Part shown: positions 34,324 to 42,293 of the stretch, in pieces | Layout: every line of letters starts with the position of its first letter | Position numbering within the stretch: the stretch's first letter is position 1 | Source: Candidatus Nitrotoga fabula | Lineage (GTDB): Bacteria; Pseudomonadota; Gammaproteobacteria; Burkholderiales; Gallionellaceae | NCBI RefSeq assembly: GCF_905221025.1 | Contig: NZ_CAJNBL010000040.1 | Coordinates: forward strand, 57,036 to 121,035 | Direction: 5' to 3' | DNA length: 64,000 nucleotides | Translations under genes and position numbers: made by a program | Notes under the pieces: generated by a model | What the model was told of the DNA's origin: nothing | The model's input: only the letters and a program-made list of their open reading frames with translations | Databases searched by the model: none

Positions 34324-34981
34324 AAATTTAATTGCAGCTACTGAAAAAGAGCGCAATACCCTCCTTTCTTTGCCTATATTGCATCGGGGTGTGAGCGGCC
34401 AGATCACCCTGGAAGCATACATAGGATTCTTAACCGAAGCCTATCACCACGTAAAGCATACCCTGCCATTGTTGATGAACTGCGGTGCGCGACTGCCGGA
34501 ACAATATGAATGGTTGCGTGAGGCGGTTGCAAAATATATTGAAGAAGAAACCGGACACCAGGAGTGGATTCTGAATGACATCAAAGCTTGCGGTGCTGAT
34601 AGCGAAGCGGTCCGAGTTGGGGAACCATTTTTGCCAGCAGAATTGATGGTTGCGTATGCCTATGATGTGATAAACCGTATTAATCCAATCGGTTTTTTCG
34701 GCATGGTGCTGGTTCTGGAAGGGACGAGTGCAAAAATCGCATCTGTGGCAGCCCAGGCGATCAAAACCAGCCTGGGATTAAAATCGAATGCCTTGACCTA
34801 TCTCAGTTCACACGGCGCCCTGGATACAGGCCATACAGCATTCTATGCAAGCCTGATGAACAGGCTGGATGAGAAAAAGGATCAAGCCATAGTGATACAC
34901 TGCGCCAAGGTTTTTTACAGACTTTATGGGGATATTTTCCAGGATCTCAGTCAGCGGTTTTATCCTGGGAGACAGGCATGA
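34310..34981 (+). CDS. Haem-oxygenase-like diiron oxidase (TenA-like, HOLDO)
   Basis: 223 residues, all-helical TenA/haem-oxygenase-like fold. Candidate iron ligands: E43 and H47 or H50 in TEAYHHVKH, E79/E80 and H83 in EEETGHQEW, E137 in VLEGTS, and the HxxxDxxH signature H168/D172/H175 in SSHGALDTGHTAF. The last motif is the mark of HOLDO enzymes (for example UndA, SznF, CADD), which use a diiron centre and O2 for decarboxylation, N-oxygenation or oxidative cleavage. TenA thiaminase function is unlikely because its catalytic Cys is not evident and no thi genes are near. ATG 34310 lies nine bases after GAGG. Substrate unknown; an activated acyl chain is the natural guess. Confidence 0.82.
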   Translation: MPFYENLIAATEKERNTLLSLPILHRGVSGQITLEAYIGFLTEAYHHVKHTLPLLMNCGARLPEQYEWLREAVAKYIEEETGHQEWILNDIKACGADSEAVRVGEPFLPAELMVAYAYDVINRINPIGFFGMVLVLEGTSAKIASVAAQAIKTSLGLKSNALTYLSSHGALDTGHTAFYASLMNRLDEKKDQAIVIHCAKVFYRLYGDIFQDLSQRFYPGRQA

Positions 34982-35781
34982 GAATAGAGGGTCAGCGGAT
35001 ATTGCTCACAGGAGCTGCTGGCGGGATAGGAAGCCAATTGGCAGTTGCGCTGGCAAAAAAAGGGGCGAAACTGGTATTGCTGGGGCGAAATGCAAGCAAT
35101 CTGATTGCGTTGCAGCATCAACTCGAATCTTGCAATGCAAAAGTCCAGATAGTCATCGGGGATTTGTCGAATGCCGATTTTCCGGTCCAGGCTGTAAATG
35201 AAGCTTACGAGCGCATGGGAGGACTGGATGTGTTAGTCAGCAGCGCGGGTGTTTCTGACTTTACCGACTTTGAAACACAGTCTCCTGCAAGCATATCTTC
35301 CCTGATGCAGATTAATGCGGTTGCTCCGATGCTGCTGGCGCATGCGGCCCTGCCTATCCTGAAGGCCCAGAAAAAGGGCATGATCGTTAATATTGGTTCG
35401 ATGATGGGTTCGATTGGTTTTCCGCATTATGTTTCGTACAGCGCAAGTAAATTTGCTGTACGTGGATTTTCTCAGGCTTTGCGTCGGGAGTTGGTAGATA
35501 CCGGAATTCAGGTTTTGTACGTAGCACCGCGTGCGACCAGGACCAGGATGAATAAAGCGGCGAGTGTGGCGTGGATGGATCGGCAGGGAACGGCAATGGA
35601 CAGCCCTGAGTTTGTCGCAAATAAAATCGTGGCGGCAATGGAGATTGGTCAGCAGGAAACATTTATCGGGCAACCTGAATCGTTTCTTGCATATGTAAAT
35701 AGTGTGTTGCCCGGGTTGGTAGATGCAGGACTTAAGAAACAAACACGTGAAGCACGTTTGTTTTGCAAGAAGGCAAATTAA
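34978..35781 (+). CDS. Short-chain dehydrogenase/reductase
   Basis: 267 residues. NAD(P)-binding TGAAGGIG (11-18), NNAG-like SSAGVSD, catalytic S141, Y154 and K158 (YSASK), and a C-terminal extension with a hydrophobic SFLAYVNSVLPGLVDAG stretch typical of membrane-associated SDRs acting on lipids. It overlaps the diiron oxidase gene by four bases (ATGA). Within the cluster it would reduce an aldehyde or ketone, or oxidise an alcohol, derived from the previous step. The direction cannot be told from sequence. The TPR gene follows 22 bases later. Confidence 0.92.
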   Translation: MRIEGQRILLTGAAGGIGSQLAVALAKKGAKLVLLGRNASNLIALQHQLESCNAKVQIVIGDLSNADFPVQAVNEAYERMGGLDVLVSSAGVSDFTDFETQSPASISSLMQINAVAPMLLAHAALPILKAQKKGMIVNIGSMMGSIGFPHYVSYSASKFAVRGFSQALRRELVDTGIQVLYVAPRATRTRMNKAASVAWMDRQGTAMDSPEFVANKIVAAMEIGQQETFIGQPESFLAYVNSVLPGLVDAGLKKQTREARLFCKKAN

Positions 35782-35803
35782 TAAATAAGGAAAGGAAGCA
35801 ATT

Positions 35804-36448
35804 ATGAAACATTGGCTGATCGCGTGTTTTTTGGCATTGATGATGCATACATCATCGTGGGCAACAGAACATCTGGATGCATCTATTGTTCAGTTACAAC
35901 ACGGATGGGCGCAGGCGAATTATCAGACACCGTTGAATGCCCAGGAAGCAGCATTCAGGATATTGGCTGAAAAAGCAGCGGCGGTTACTGCAAGCAGCCC
36001 GGACAAGGCAGAGGCGATGATTTGGGAAGCGATTATCTTGTCTGGATATGCTAAAGCAAAAGGTGGGCTTGGAGCGTTGAAGCTTTTGGATAGAGCAAGG
36101 GAGTTGTTAATAAGCGCTGCAGCGATGAATCCCCATGCGCTGCAAGGGTCAGCCTATACCTCTTTGGGATCTTTATATTATAAAGTACCAAGATGGCCGA
36201 TTAGTTTCCGTGATAAGGATAAGGCACGAGAATATCTTGAAAAAGCGCTTCAAATGAATCCAACTGGAATAGATCCCAATTATTTTTATGCGGATTTTCT
36301 GTTAGAAGAAGGAGATTATGCAAAATCAATTCAGTTTTTTGAAAAAGCCTTGGCAGCGCCAGCCAGAGCAGGTAGAGAAGATGCAGATAAAGGTCGTCGT
36401 ATTGAAATCAGGGAAGGTCTGGCGAAGGCAAAACAAAAGATTGGTTAG
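35804..36448 (+). CDS. Exported TPR-repeat protein
   Basis: 214 residues: signal peptide MKHWLIACFLALMMHTSSWA, then helical repeats, the clearest being DKAREYLEKALQMNPTGIDPNYFYADFLLEEGDYAKSIQFFEKALAAP, which are tetratricopeptide units. Such small periplasmic TPR proteins (TatT-like) can bind hydrophobic ligands or act as adaptors. Last gene of the sigma-54-driven cluster; AAGGAAAGGAAGC precedes its ATG. It may help move or store the cluster's product in the periplasm. The rest of the export machinery is not visible. Confidence 0.85.
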   Translation: MKHWLIACFLALMMHTSSWATEHLDASIVQLQHGWAQANYQTPLNAQEAAFRILAEKAAAVTASSPDKAEAMIWEAIILSGYAKAKGGLGALKLLDRARELLISAAAMNPHALQGSAYTSLGSLYYKVPRWPISFRDKDKAREYLEKALQMNPTGIDPNYFYADFLLEEGDYAKSIQFFEKALAAPARAGREDADKGRRIEIREGLAKAKQKIG

Positions 36449-36841
36449 TGACGAATTTGCATAGTAACGTATGTGGCAGGGTAGACCAGGTAAGGCTGCT
36501 TGGGTCAGGAATGCTGTCAGTTTTTTAGAGCAATCAATCCATCTGCCAGTGGTACAGGGTTACATGACGGATAGTTAAAGCCATGCGAACCCGGTGGAAT
36601 AATTGTGCAGGATATGGACTTTAGGTAGTTTGTGTGGGCCTAGACTCGTTTTTTGAGGCAGTTGCATTGAGATCAAGTTGGGGGGATTGAAGCTCGATAT
36701 ATTTATTGAATGATAATCATTATTGATTGTATAATGGTTCCTGTATGTATATTTCTAGCTGGCTTTGTAACTGATACGGGTATCGGATAAACGTCAGGAT
36801 GGAAAATTTATTTTTTACCTTTACGTACAAGGAGAATGATT
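36449..36841 (+). promoter_or_regulatory. Intergenic region with a Fur-box promoter
   Basis: No gene seen. The last part carries a strong Fur box at 36706-36724 (TTGAATGATAATCATTATT, matching 15 consecutive bases of the 19-bp consensus) that overlaps a -35 (TTGAAT, 36706-36711), with a perfect -10 TATAAT at 36730-36735 and an 18-base spacer. It points at the gene at 36842. Iron repression is therefore expected. Confidence 0.82.
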
Positions 36842-37156
36842 ATGGCAATTGTGATTTATAGCGTGAATACTGAAGAATTTAAACACCGGTATGTAAATCG
36901 GGATGATCTGCATATGTACCAGGCATTGGCAGCAAGTCAGCTGGTATTTCATTGTGGTTCTCTCACCGAGGCAAGAGAGAAACTGGAAAAAATCATGGGG
37001 CCCAACTTTATTCTGCATGAAGGCGGGCATTATCTGGCAATTCTTCTGAGATATAACGGCACGGTGGGAATTCCGCTTGTCAAGCTGTTTTCCACCAGTG
37101 ATAAAGGACCCCATCAGTGGGGTGCCCTGCAGGAGCTATCCCTTCTGGCGGCATGA
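36842..37156 (+). CDS. Iron-regulated hypothetical protein, 104 residues
   Basis: ATG 36842 has AAGGAG seven bases upstream; an ATG two codons earlier is too close to that site. The product MAIVIYSVNTEEFKHRYV... has no signal peptide or membrane segment and no Cys except one in VFHCGSLTE. Possible metal ligands are clustered: H24, H37 (FHCG), and LHEGGHYLAILL (H, E, H). I do not recognise the family. The Fur box directly upstream suggests a role under iron limitation, for example iron or haem handling. It is not co-transcribed with a siderophore or transport gene; the next gene is convergent. Confidence 0.78.
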   Translation: MAIVIYSVNTEEFKHRYVNRDDLHMYQALAASQLVFHCGSLTEAREKLEKIMGPNFILHEGGHYLAILLRYNGTVGIPLVKLFSTSDKGPHQWGALQELSLLAA

Positions 37157-37317
37157 GGTAAGCTTTGGCATATCAGAAGAAAATAGGGAGGAGGGGAAGC
37201 TTTGTTTAACTTGGTGTTGCATGGATTATGTTCCATGCGGTAACCAATTGAAATATAAGTAATTGTATTAATCGTGTTGACAAGCCGTCTGGACAATGTG
37301 ATCAATCATTCAATCTG

Positions 37318-38340
37318 TCATGTCTTGCGTGAATACCAGCTTTGTGTACGGTTCAGGACGTTCACAACCAGCAGCATGAGCGGAACCTCAATCAGCACGC
37401 CGACTACGGTGGCCAATGCCGCTCCGGAGTGAAAGCCAAATAGACTGATTGCCGCTGCCACTGCCAGTTCAAAGAAGTTGGATGCTCCAATCAGTGCAGA
37501 AGGACAGGCCACATTATATTTTTCCCGCACTGTCCGATTCAGCCAGTAGGCGAGGGAAGCGTTGAAAAATACCTGGATAGTAATTGGAATGGCCAGTAAT
37601 GCAATGATTAGCGGTTGCCGGACAATAGCCTCGCCCTGAAATGCAAATAATAAAATCAGGGTCGTCAGCAGAGCGGATATGGACCAGGGCCCAATTTTAT
37701 TCATGGCCGCTTCTAGTGCGCCTGCTCCCTTGGAAAGCAGTTTTTTTCTCCAGAACTGTGCAATCATCACAGGAATCAGGATGTACAGGGCGACTGAAAT
37801 TATGAGCGTTTCCCAGGGAACGGTGATTGCAGAAATGCCCAGTAACAAAGCGACAATGGGTGCAAAGGCAAATACCATGATGGTATCGTTCAGTGCCACT
37901 TGGGACAGGGTAAATAATGGATCCCCGTTTACCAGGCGGCTCCACACAAATACCATGGCAGTGCAGGGTGCCGCAGCCAGCAGGATCAGACCTGCAATAT
38001 AGCTGTCCAGTTGGTCGGCAGGAAGATATGGTGCGAACAGATGGCGGACGAATATCCACCCTAATAAAGCCATGGAAAATGGCTTGACCAGCCAGTTCAC
38101 AAACAGGGTGACCAATATCCCGCGCAAGTGCTGCCTGACTTCATGCAGTGCCCCGAAATCCACCCTGATCAGCATGGGTATGATCATTACCCAGATTAGC
38201 AAGCCTACCGGGATGTTTACGTGCGCAATTTCCAGGTTTCCAATTTTCTGGAACAGAGCCGGGGTAATCTGTCCCATTGCAATCCCCGCAATGATGCACA
38301 GGAATACCCAGAGACTTAAGTAGCGCTCAAAAATATTCAA
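37318..38340 (-). CDS. arsB: ACR3-family arsenite efflux protein
   Basis: 340 residues with ten predicted membrane helices. ACR3/BASS motifs are evident: LYLSLWVFLCIIAGIAMGQ at the start, NWLVKPFSMALLGWIFVRHLF, GLILLAAAPCTAMVFVWSRLVNGD (with the conserved Cys) and LIGASNFFELAVAAAISLFG near the end. It exports As(III) across the inner membrane using proton motive force. Third gene of an arsR-arsC-ACR3 operon; 15 bases separate it from arsC. Gene symbol acr3 is also used. Confidence 0.94.
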   Translation of the reverse strand: MNIFERYLSLWVFLCIIAGIAMGQITPALFQKIGNLEIAHVNIPVGLLIWVMIIPMLIRVDFGALHEVRQHLRGILVTLFVNWLVKPFSMALLGWIFVRHLFAPYLPADQLDSYIAGLILLAAAPCTAMVFVWSRLVNGDPLFTLSQVALNDTIMVFAFAPIVALLLGISAITVPWETLIISVALYILIPVMIAQFWRKKLLSKGAGALEAAMNKIGPWSISALLTTLILLFAFQGEAIVRQPLIIALLAIPITIQVFFNASLAYWLNRTVREKYNVACPSALIGASNFFELAVAAAISLFGFHSGAALATVVGVLIEVPLMLLVVNVLNRTQSWYSRKT

Positions 38341-38355
38341 TTTGGATACCTTTAA

Positions 38356-38850
38356 TTAAATGGAAGGCTGCGCCAGTTTTTTCAATTCCTGCTGCATACT
38401 CATTGAATCCAGCTTTCCCAATGGGAGGGAGGCCAGCAGATCCATCCGCAGCCTGATACCCATCATGACTTCCCGGAATGCCTGCCTTTTTATTTCGTCG
38501 CTGCCTGTCACTTGCGAAGGATCCGGAAATCCCCAGTGTGCAGTAATCGGATTGCCTGGCCATACCGGACATATTTCTCCGGCCGCACTGTCACAGACCG
38601 TGATGATAAAGTCCATTTTCGGTGAATCAGTTTTTTCGAATTCATCCCAGCTTTTGGAACGAAGTTTGCTGGCCGGGTAACCCATTTCCATGGCCAGTTC
38701 AGCAGCGAAGGGATTGACCGCCATGCCGGGAGAGGAGCCCGCTGAATGGGCTATGAACATTTGGCTCGGGTGAGTAGATGCTATGGCTTCAGCCAGGATG
38801 GAACGGGATGAATTGTGGGTGCACAAGAATAGGATGTGGAAACGGCGCAT
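38356..38850 (-). CDS. arsC: Arsenate reductase (LMW phosphatase type)
   Basis: 164 residues. Low-molecular-weight tyrosine-phosphatase fold with P-loop CTHNSSRS near residue 10, DFIITVCDSAAGEICPVWPG containing the second and third redox Cys, and a His/Pro-rich AHWGFPDPS. It reduces As(V) to As(III), coupled to thioredoxin. Longer than the minimal 130-residue enzyme by a C-terminal extension rich in Leu and Lys. Its ATG overlaps the arsR stop by three bases (ATGA at 38847-38850 region on the minus strand), so translation is coupled. Confidence 0.93.
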   Translation of the reverse strand: MRRFHILFLCTHNSSRSILAEAIASTHPSQMFIAHSAGSSPGMAVNPFAAELAMEMGYPASKLRSKSWDEFEKTDSPKMDFIITVCDSAAGEICPVWPGNPITAHWGFPDPSQVTGSDEIKRQAFREVMMGIRLRMDLLASLPLGKLDSMSMQQELKKLAQPSI

Positions 38851-39176
38851 CAGATTTTACCTTTTGAGGTTTGGGCGACTGGAATACAAGGTTTGCCGCC
38901 ACAGCAATTTTCCAGCAAAAAATCAGAAATTCTCTTCACCAGGTCTGCATTGGGCCGGTAAATCAGGTTGCGACTGCGGCGTTCAACCAAAACCAGATCG
39001 GCATGTTGCAGTTCCTTGAGATGAAAACTCAAAGTGGCATTGGGTATTCCAAGTATCTCTACTATTTCACCTGGCGTTACACCGATATTGCCACGCTGGA
39101 CAGTCAGGCGAAATATATTCAGGCGGGTTTCCTGTCCGAGGGCCAGGAATACTGAAATGGCTTCTTTATTTTTCAT
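38850..39176 (-). CDS. arsR: ArsR-family arsenic-responsive repressor
   Basis: 108 residues, winged helix-turn-helix (LGQETRLNIFRLTVQRG..., IPNATLSFHLKELQHADLVLVERRSRNLIYRP). The C-terminal ENCCGGKPCIP provides a three-Cys site for As(III), the arrangement seen in Acidithiobacillus-like ArsR rather than the ELCVCDLC helix of the E. coli type. It should repress its own operon from the dyad at 39175-39198, which covers its start codon. First gene of arsR-arsC-ACR3. Confidence 0.93.
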   Translation of the reverse strand: MKNKEAISVFLALGQETRLNIFRLTVQRGNIGVTPGEIVEILGIPNATLSFHLKELQHADLVLVERRSRNLIYRPNADLVKRISDFLLENCCGGKPCIPVAQTSKGKI

Positions 39177-39198
39177 ATTTCCAATTATATGGAAATAT
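39175..39198 (-). promoter_or_regulatory. ArsR operator dyad
   Basis: ATATTTCCA (39175-39183) and TGGAAATAT (39190-39198) form a perfect 9-bp inverted repeat with a 6-base centre. It overlaps the arsR initiation codon, a position that would block transcription. Confidence 0.7.
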
Positions 39199-39433
39199 TA
39201 AGAATGGGTAAAGTTCTTACAGAATTCAACCTGCCATAAATTCAGGAAGCAGATGTTTTGTCTCTTTAGATGGTTACTCGATGTTCTCTGGATCATCGTT
39301 GCGGCGGGCTGAACTTTTTTATCCTTGATCTGGCGTTCCGTCAAGTGCCCAGAATTTCTTGAAGCGCAGGAAAATGTTTGCCCCGCCCGTTTTGATCGGT
39401 TCCCTGCATTTCACAGCCCCATTGCGTTAAAGC

Positions 39434-40947
39434 TTAGTCCTTCGCGGAACCGAATCCTTCCCGGAAGGCGTTTTCCATACCGACCAACTCGTCATCCTTC
39501 AGGTACTTGAAGTGCGATTCTCTCTTTATCGCCGAAAGACGACCATGGTTCTGCCCGCAGAGTCGGATAAACAATTCGATTTCGCGGTTGGGCATGTCCA
39601 CGATTTCCTCAATGGCCTGTTTCGTCCGGTCATATTTTTCCAGAAAATCGAATTCTTTCACCAGTTCGTGCTCGATGGTGATATTGATAAAATCATATAA
39701 TGCCTCCGCTTGGGCGGTCATGTCGATATACCTATACAGATGTCCTGTCTCATTCAGCACGGTCATCTGGCCGTCATCGTCCAGATCGTATTCAATCAGG
39801 CGTATTAGTGGGACTGAGAAGGTCTCCAGGGAGCGATCGTAAAGTACCGGGTGCTTTAATATGGCGGCGGAGACCGGAAACATGAGCCCTTTCGGGGTCG
39901 CTCCGCTTAGAAACAGGATGTTGTGAATCAGAAACCGGTGAATACGGCTGTTGCCGTCCTCGAAAGGATGCAGGAAGACGAATCCGTAGGAGATGGCAGC
40001 GGCATGGATAATGGCAGGAACTGCGCCTTCCTTCATTAACTGGTGAGCCGTGAGCAAACCTTCCATCAGTTCCGGGAGATCGACGGGCTTCGGGCAGATA
40101 TAATGAATGCGCTGTCCCTGGAAGGAAACAGTTTGACCGACGTAGTTCTGGTTGGTCCGGTAGTCTGTGTCCCGGAACCGGGGATCGACGATATGGTTTT
40201 GTGCTTCGATCAGGAGAGGCTTCTCGCAGAAGTCCTTGTACTCGGCCATCTCCAGCAAGCCGATGAATTTTTCAGCCTTGGAGGCGCTCGGCTTGAGATG
40301 TTCGATTTCGAATGAGGACTTGGTCTCTTTGCTATACAGGTGGTTCAAAGCTCGTCTGATAAGTTCCGGTGGATAACGATCCACGACTTTTTCGCAACTT
40401 TTCCGCAGGTCGACCTTCTCCAGGGTGGCGAGTTTTTTGGTGCGCCGGATGATGGGGCAGAAATTTTTCCGCCAAGCAGATTGTTGAAGACCCTATGACG
40501 CTGCATGCGCTGACCCGGCGCTGTGGTGTAGTACAGATCCGGTTCGAGCAGTTCGATGTAATTCCCCTTGGTCAGATCCGGCAAGGGGAGTGTCCGTTCG
40601 GTCAGGAACTCATACAGGAACCAGATCCTGCGGGCGTATTTTCCGGTCGGTTTCGAACTGATCCAGTTTGCTATCTCGTCTGCCGGTGTCATGTCGAACA
40701 GGGCCGACAGCAGCCCCAGGTTGACGCCATCGTATTTGAGGGCAAACTCCAGATGGTTTCCTGTACCGTCTCCAGGCCAATAAGACTGAGGATAGATGGA
40801 TTTCGTCTGCCCATTCTCAGTGGTTGAGCGTAGCGCTCCGGTTAGGCTGACGGCGGAGGTGTGCCAGTTCGGCAAAGCGCTCAATCCGTGCTGCTTGATC
40901 AGAAACGCATATCCTGCTAGCCGGTTGTGTGTCGTGTCAGATGTCAT
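39434..40947 (-). pseudogene. Fic/DOC-family protein, frameshifted
   Basis: Two minus-strand frames (40947-40345 and 40384-39434) fit one gene of about 500 residues: DUF-type N-terminal Fic half (YAFLIKQHGLSALPNWHTSAVSL..., WFLYEFLTERTLPLPDL, YYTTAPGQRMQRHRVFNNLLGG) and the Fic core with HPFEDGNSRIHR, the AMP-transfer motif HPFxxGNxR. The break lies in the A-run near 40462-40466: one extra A would join ...LLGG to NFCPIIRRTKKLATLEK and continue into DRYPPELI. Fic enzymes AMPylate or otherwise modify target proteins and often act as toxins; the class here resembles large, autoinhibited Fic proteins. No antitoxin gene is next to it. It could be a genuine decayed gene or a sequencing slip. Confidence 0.8.
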
Positions 40948-41231
40948 CGCACCTCAAAAAATCGTTACGGTTTTTAAAAAATGGTTAGCATGAGCCATTG
41001 TATGAAAAATATAGTTAAAAATGCGGCAATTTTCAAGATAATTGTTTGAGTGACTGGATTGTGGTTAAAAACCGGGGAGTTCTTGAAAAACGTGTTTGCA
41101 TCTTGAAAAACGATTATAAACAGTTGTTGTTTGAATAAAACAGTTACAAAAGCTGTTGGCATCCCGGTAACCGCTGTACATCCTGCATAGAATGACTCCC
41201 CCATGTAGCAGGACTTTTCAGGATTGCTTCC
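40948..41231. other. Fic upstream region with direct repeats
   Basis: No gene seen. TCTTGAAAAACG occurs at 41081-41092 and 41101-41112, 20 bp apart, within an AT-rich stretch. AAAAATCGTTACGGTTTTT near 40957-40975 is an imperfect dyad just upstream of the Fic start. Both may be regulator sites for the Fic gene. Confidence 0.35.
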
Positions 41232-41489
41232 CGGTTTTCCCCCGCGCCTGCGGGAATGTTTAAACCGGATGTGTCTAGCGTTAGACACCTGGGTGGTTTT
41301 CTGGAGTTGCCGCACCCGCGGGAATGTCCTACGCTCAGTAGTTCAATTAAACCACTCCTTCGTACCCCCACCATGTCCGCGGGAATATCCTAAAAAATCC
41401 TAAAAACCTGACTGTCCTAATTAGGACAGTACCCTTTTCCTCCGCACTCGCGGGAATGCCCTATCTAAAATTGTGTTCGGTATCGAACA
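41232..41489. repeat. Short-repeat array: four GC-rich hairpins interleaved with dyads (CRISPR-like relic or REP-type array)
   Basis: A motif ending in GCGGGAATG or GCGGGAATA recurs at 41250, 41318, 41379 and 41450 (steps 68, 61, 71). Three copies hold a small hairpin, e.g. CCCGCGCCTGCGGG (copy 1), CCGCACCCGCGG (copy 2) and CCGCACTCGCGG (copy 4). Copy 1 (41232-41259) strongly resembles type I-E CRISPR repeats. Between or after the copies lie 16-bp dyads of unrelated sequence: TGTCTAGCGTTAGACA (41272-41287), TGTCCTAATTAGGACA (41413-41428) and TGTTCGGTATCGAACA (41474-41489), all of form TGTYYN..NRRACA. No cas genes are near, and the steps are irregular for a living array. Identity undecided. 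Confidence 0.55.
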
Positions 41490-41631
41490 TACTTGAAATT
41501 GAATTCAGCATATTCTGATAATTGACCAGAAGTGTCCGGGTTGTGCTGGATTGCTCGGTTTCTGGCAATGAGCAGCCAGAAAATTGAAGTATAGGCTGGC
41601 AGGCAACTGTCATGACAATAAGGAGATATCG

Positions 41632-42240
41632 ATGACCAGGATTCTTGTTCTATATTACAGCATGTACGGTCATGTTGAACTGATGGCGCGGGCCGTGATG
41701 GAAGGTGCGAAAGAGGTGGATGGCGTGGAGGCTGTAATCAAGCGGGTGCCCGAAACCATTCCCGAAGAGCAGGCGCGGGCAATAGGCGTGAAACTTGATC
41801 AGTCCGCCCTGATTATGGAGAACGTGGAAGAACTGGCTGATTATGATGGAATTATCTTCGGCACACCGACTCGCTTCGGCAACATGACTGCGCAGATGCG
41901 GAATTTCCTCGATCAGACCGGAAAATTGTGGACGAGAGGCGGGTTGATCGGAAAAGTCAGTAGTGTCTTTACTTCCAGTGCAACACAGCATGGCGGGCAG
42001 GAAAGCACGATCCTGTCTTTTCATAACACGTTGCTGCACCATGGCATGATTCTCGTGGGTTTACCCTATTCCTGTGCATTACAGATGCGTACCGATGAAA
42101 TTACCGGCGGCTCGCCCTATGGAGCCAGCACCATTACCGGTGGGGACGGTATGCGAATGCCCTCGGCCAATGAACTGGATATGGCTCGTTTTCAGGGAAG
42201 ACATGTTGCAGAAATCGCAAAGCGTCAGTCTGGAGGTTGA
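41632..42240 (+). CDS. wrbA: NAD(P)H:quinone oxidoreductase (WrbA)
   Basis: 202 residues, flavodoxin-like fold binding [22 protein letters not shown] carries the FMN phosphate loop, [25 protein letters not shown] the WrbA-specific loop, and [18 protein letters not shown] the second FMN loop. It carries out two-electron reduction of quinones, preventing semiquinone radicals. ATG 41632 has AAGGAG eight bases upstream, so the open frame from 41584 is not used. It stands alone after the repeat array and 54 bases before the phosphorylase gene, with which it may be co-transcribed. Confidence 0.94.
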   Translation: MTRILVLYYSMYGHVELMARAVMEGAKEVDGVEAVIKRVPETIPEEQARAIGVKLDQSALIMENVEELADYDGIIFGTPTRFGNMTAQMRNFLDQTGKLWTRGGLIGKVSSVFTSSATQHGGQESTILSFHNTLLHHGMILVGLPYSCALQMRTDEITGGSPYGASTITGGDGMRMPSANELDMARFQGRHVAEIAKRQSGG

Positions 42241-42293
42241 TTGCAGGAAGTATTGTGATGAATCGCCTTGTGTTTAGGTAAAAAGGATATTTC

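Noticed and set aside
34310..34981. TenA thiaminase/thiamine salvage role
   Set aside because: HxxxDxxH diiron signature and lack of thi genes favour an oxidase.
41232..41489. A functional CRISPR array
   Set aside because: Steps of 68, 61 and 71 are irregular, repeats diverge outside the hairpin, copy 3 lacks the stem, dyads fill the intervals and no cas genes are near.
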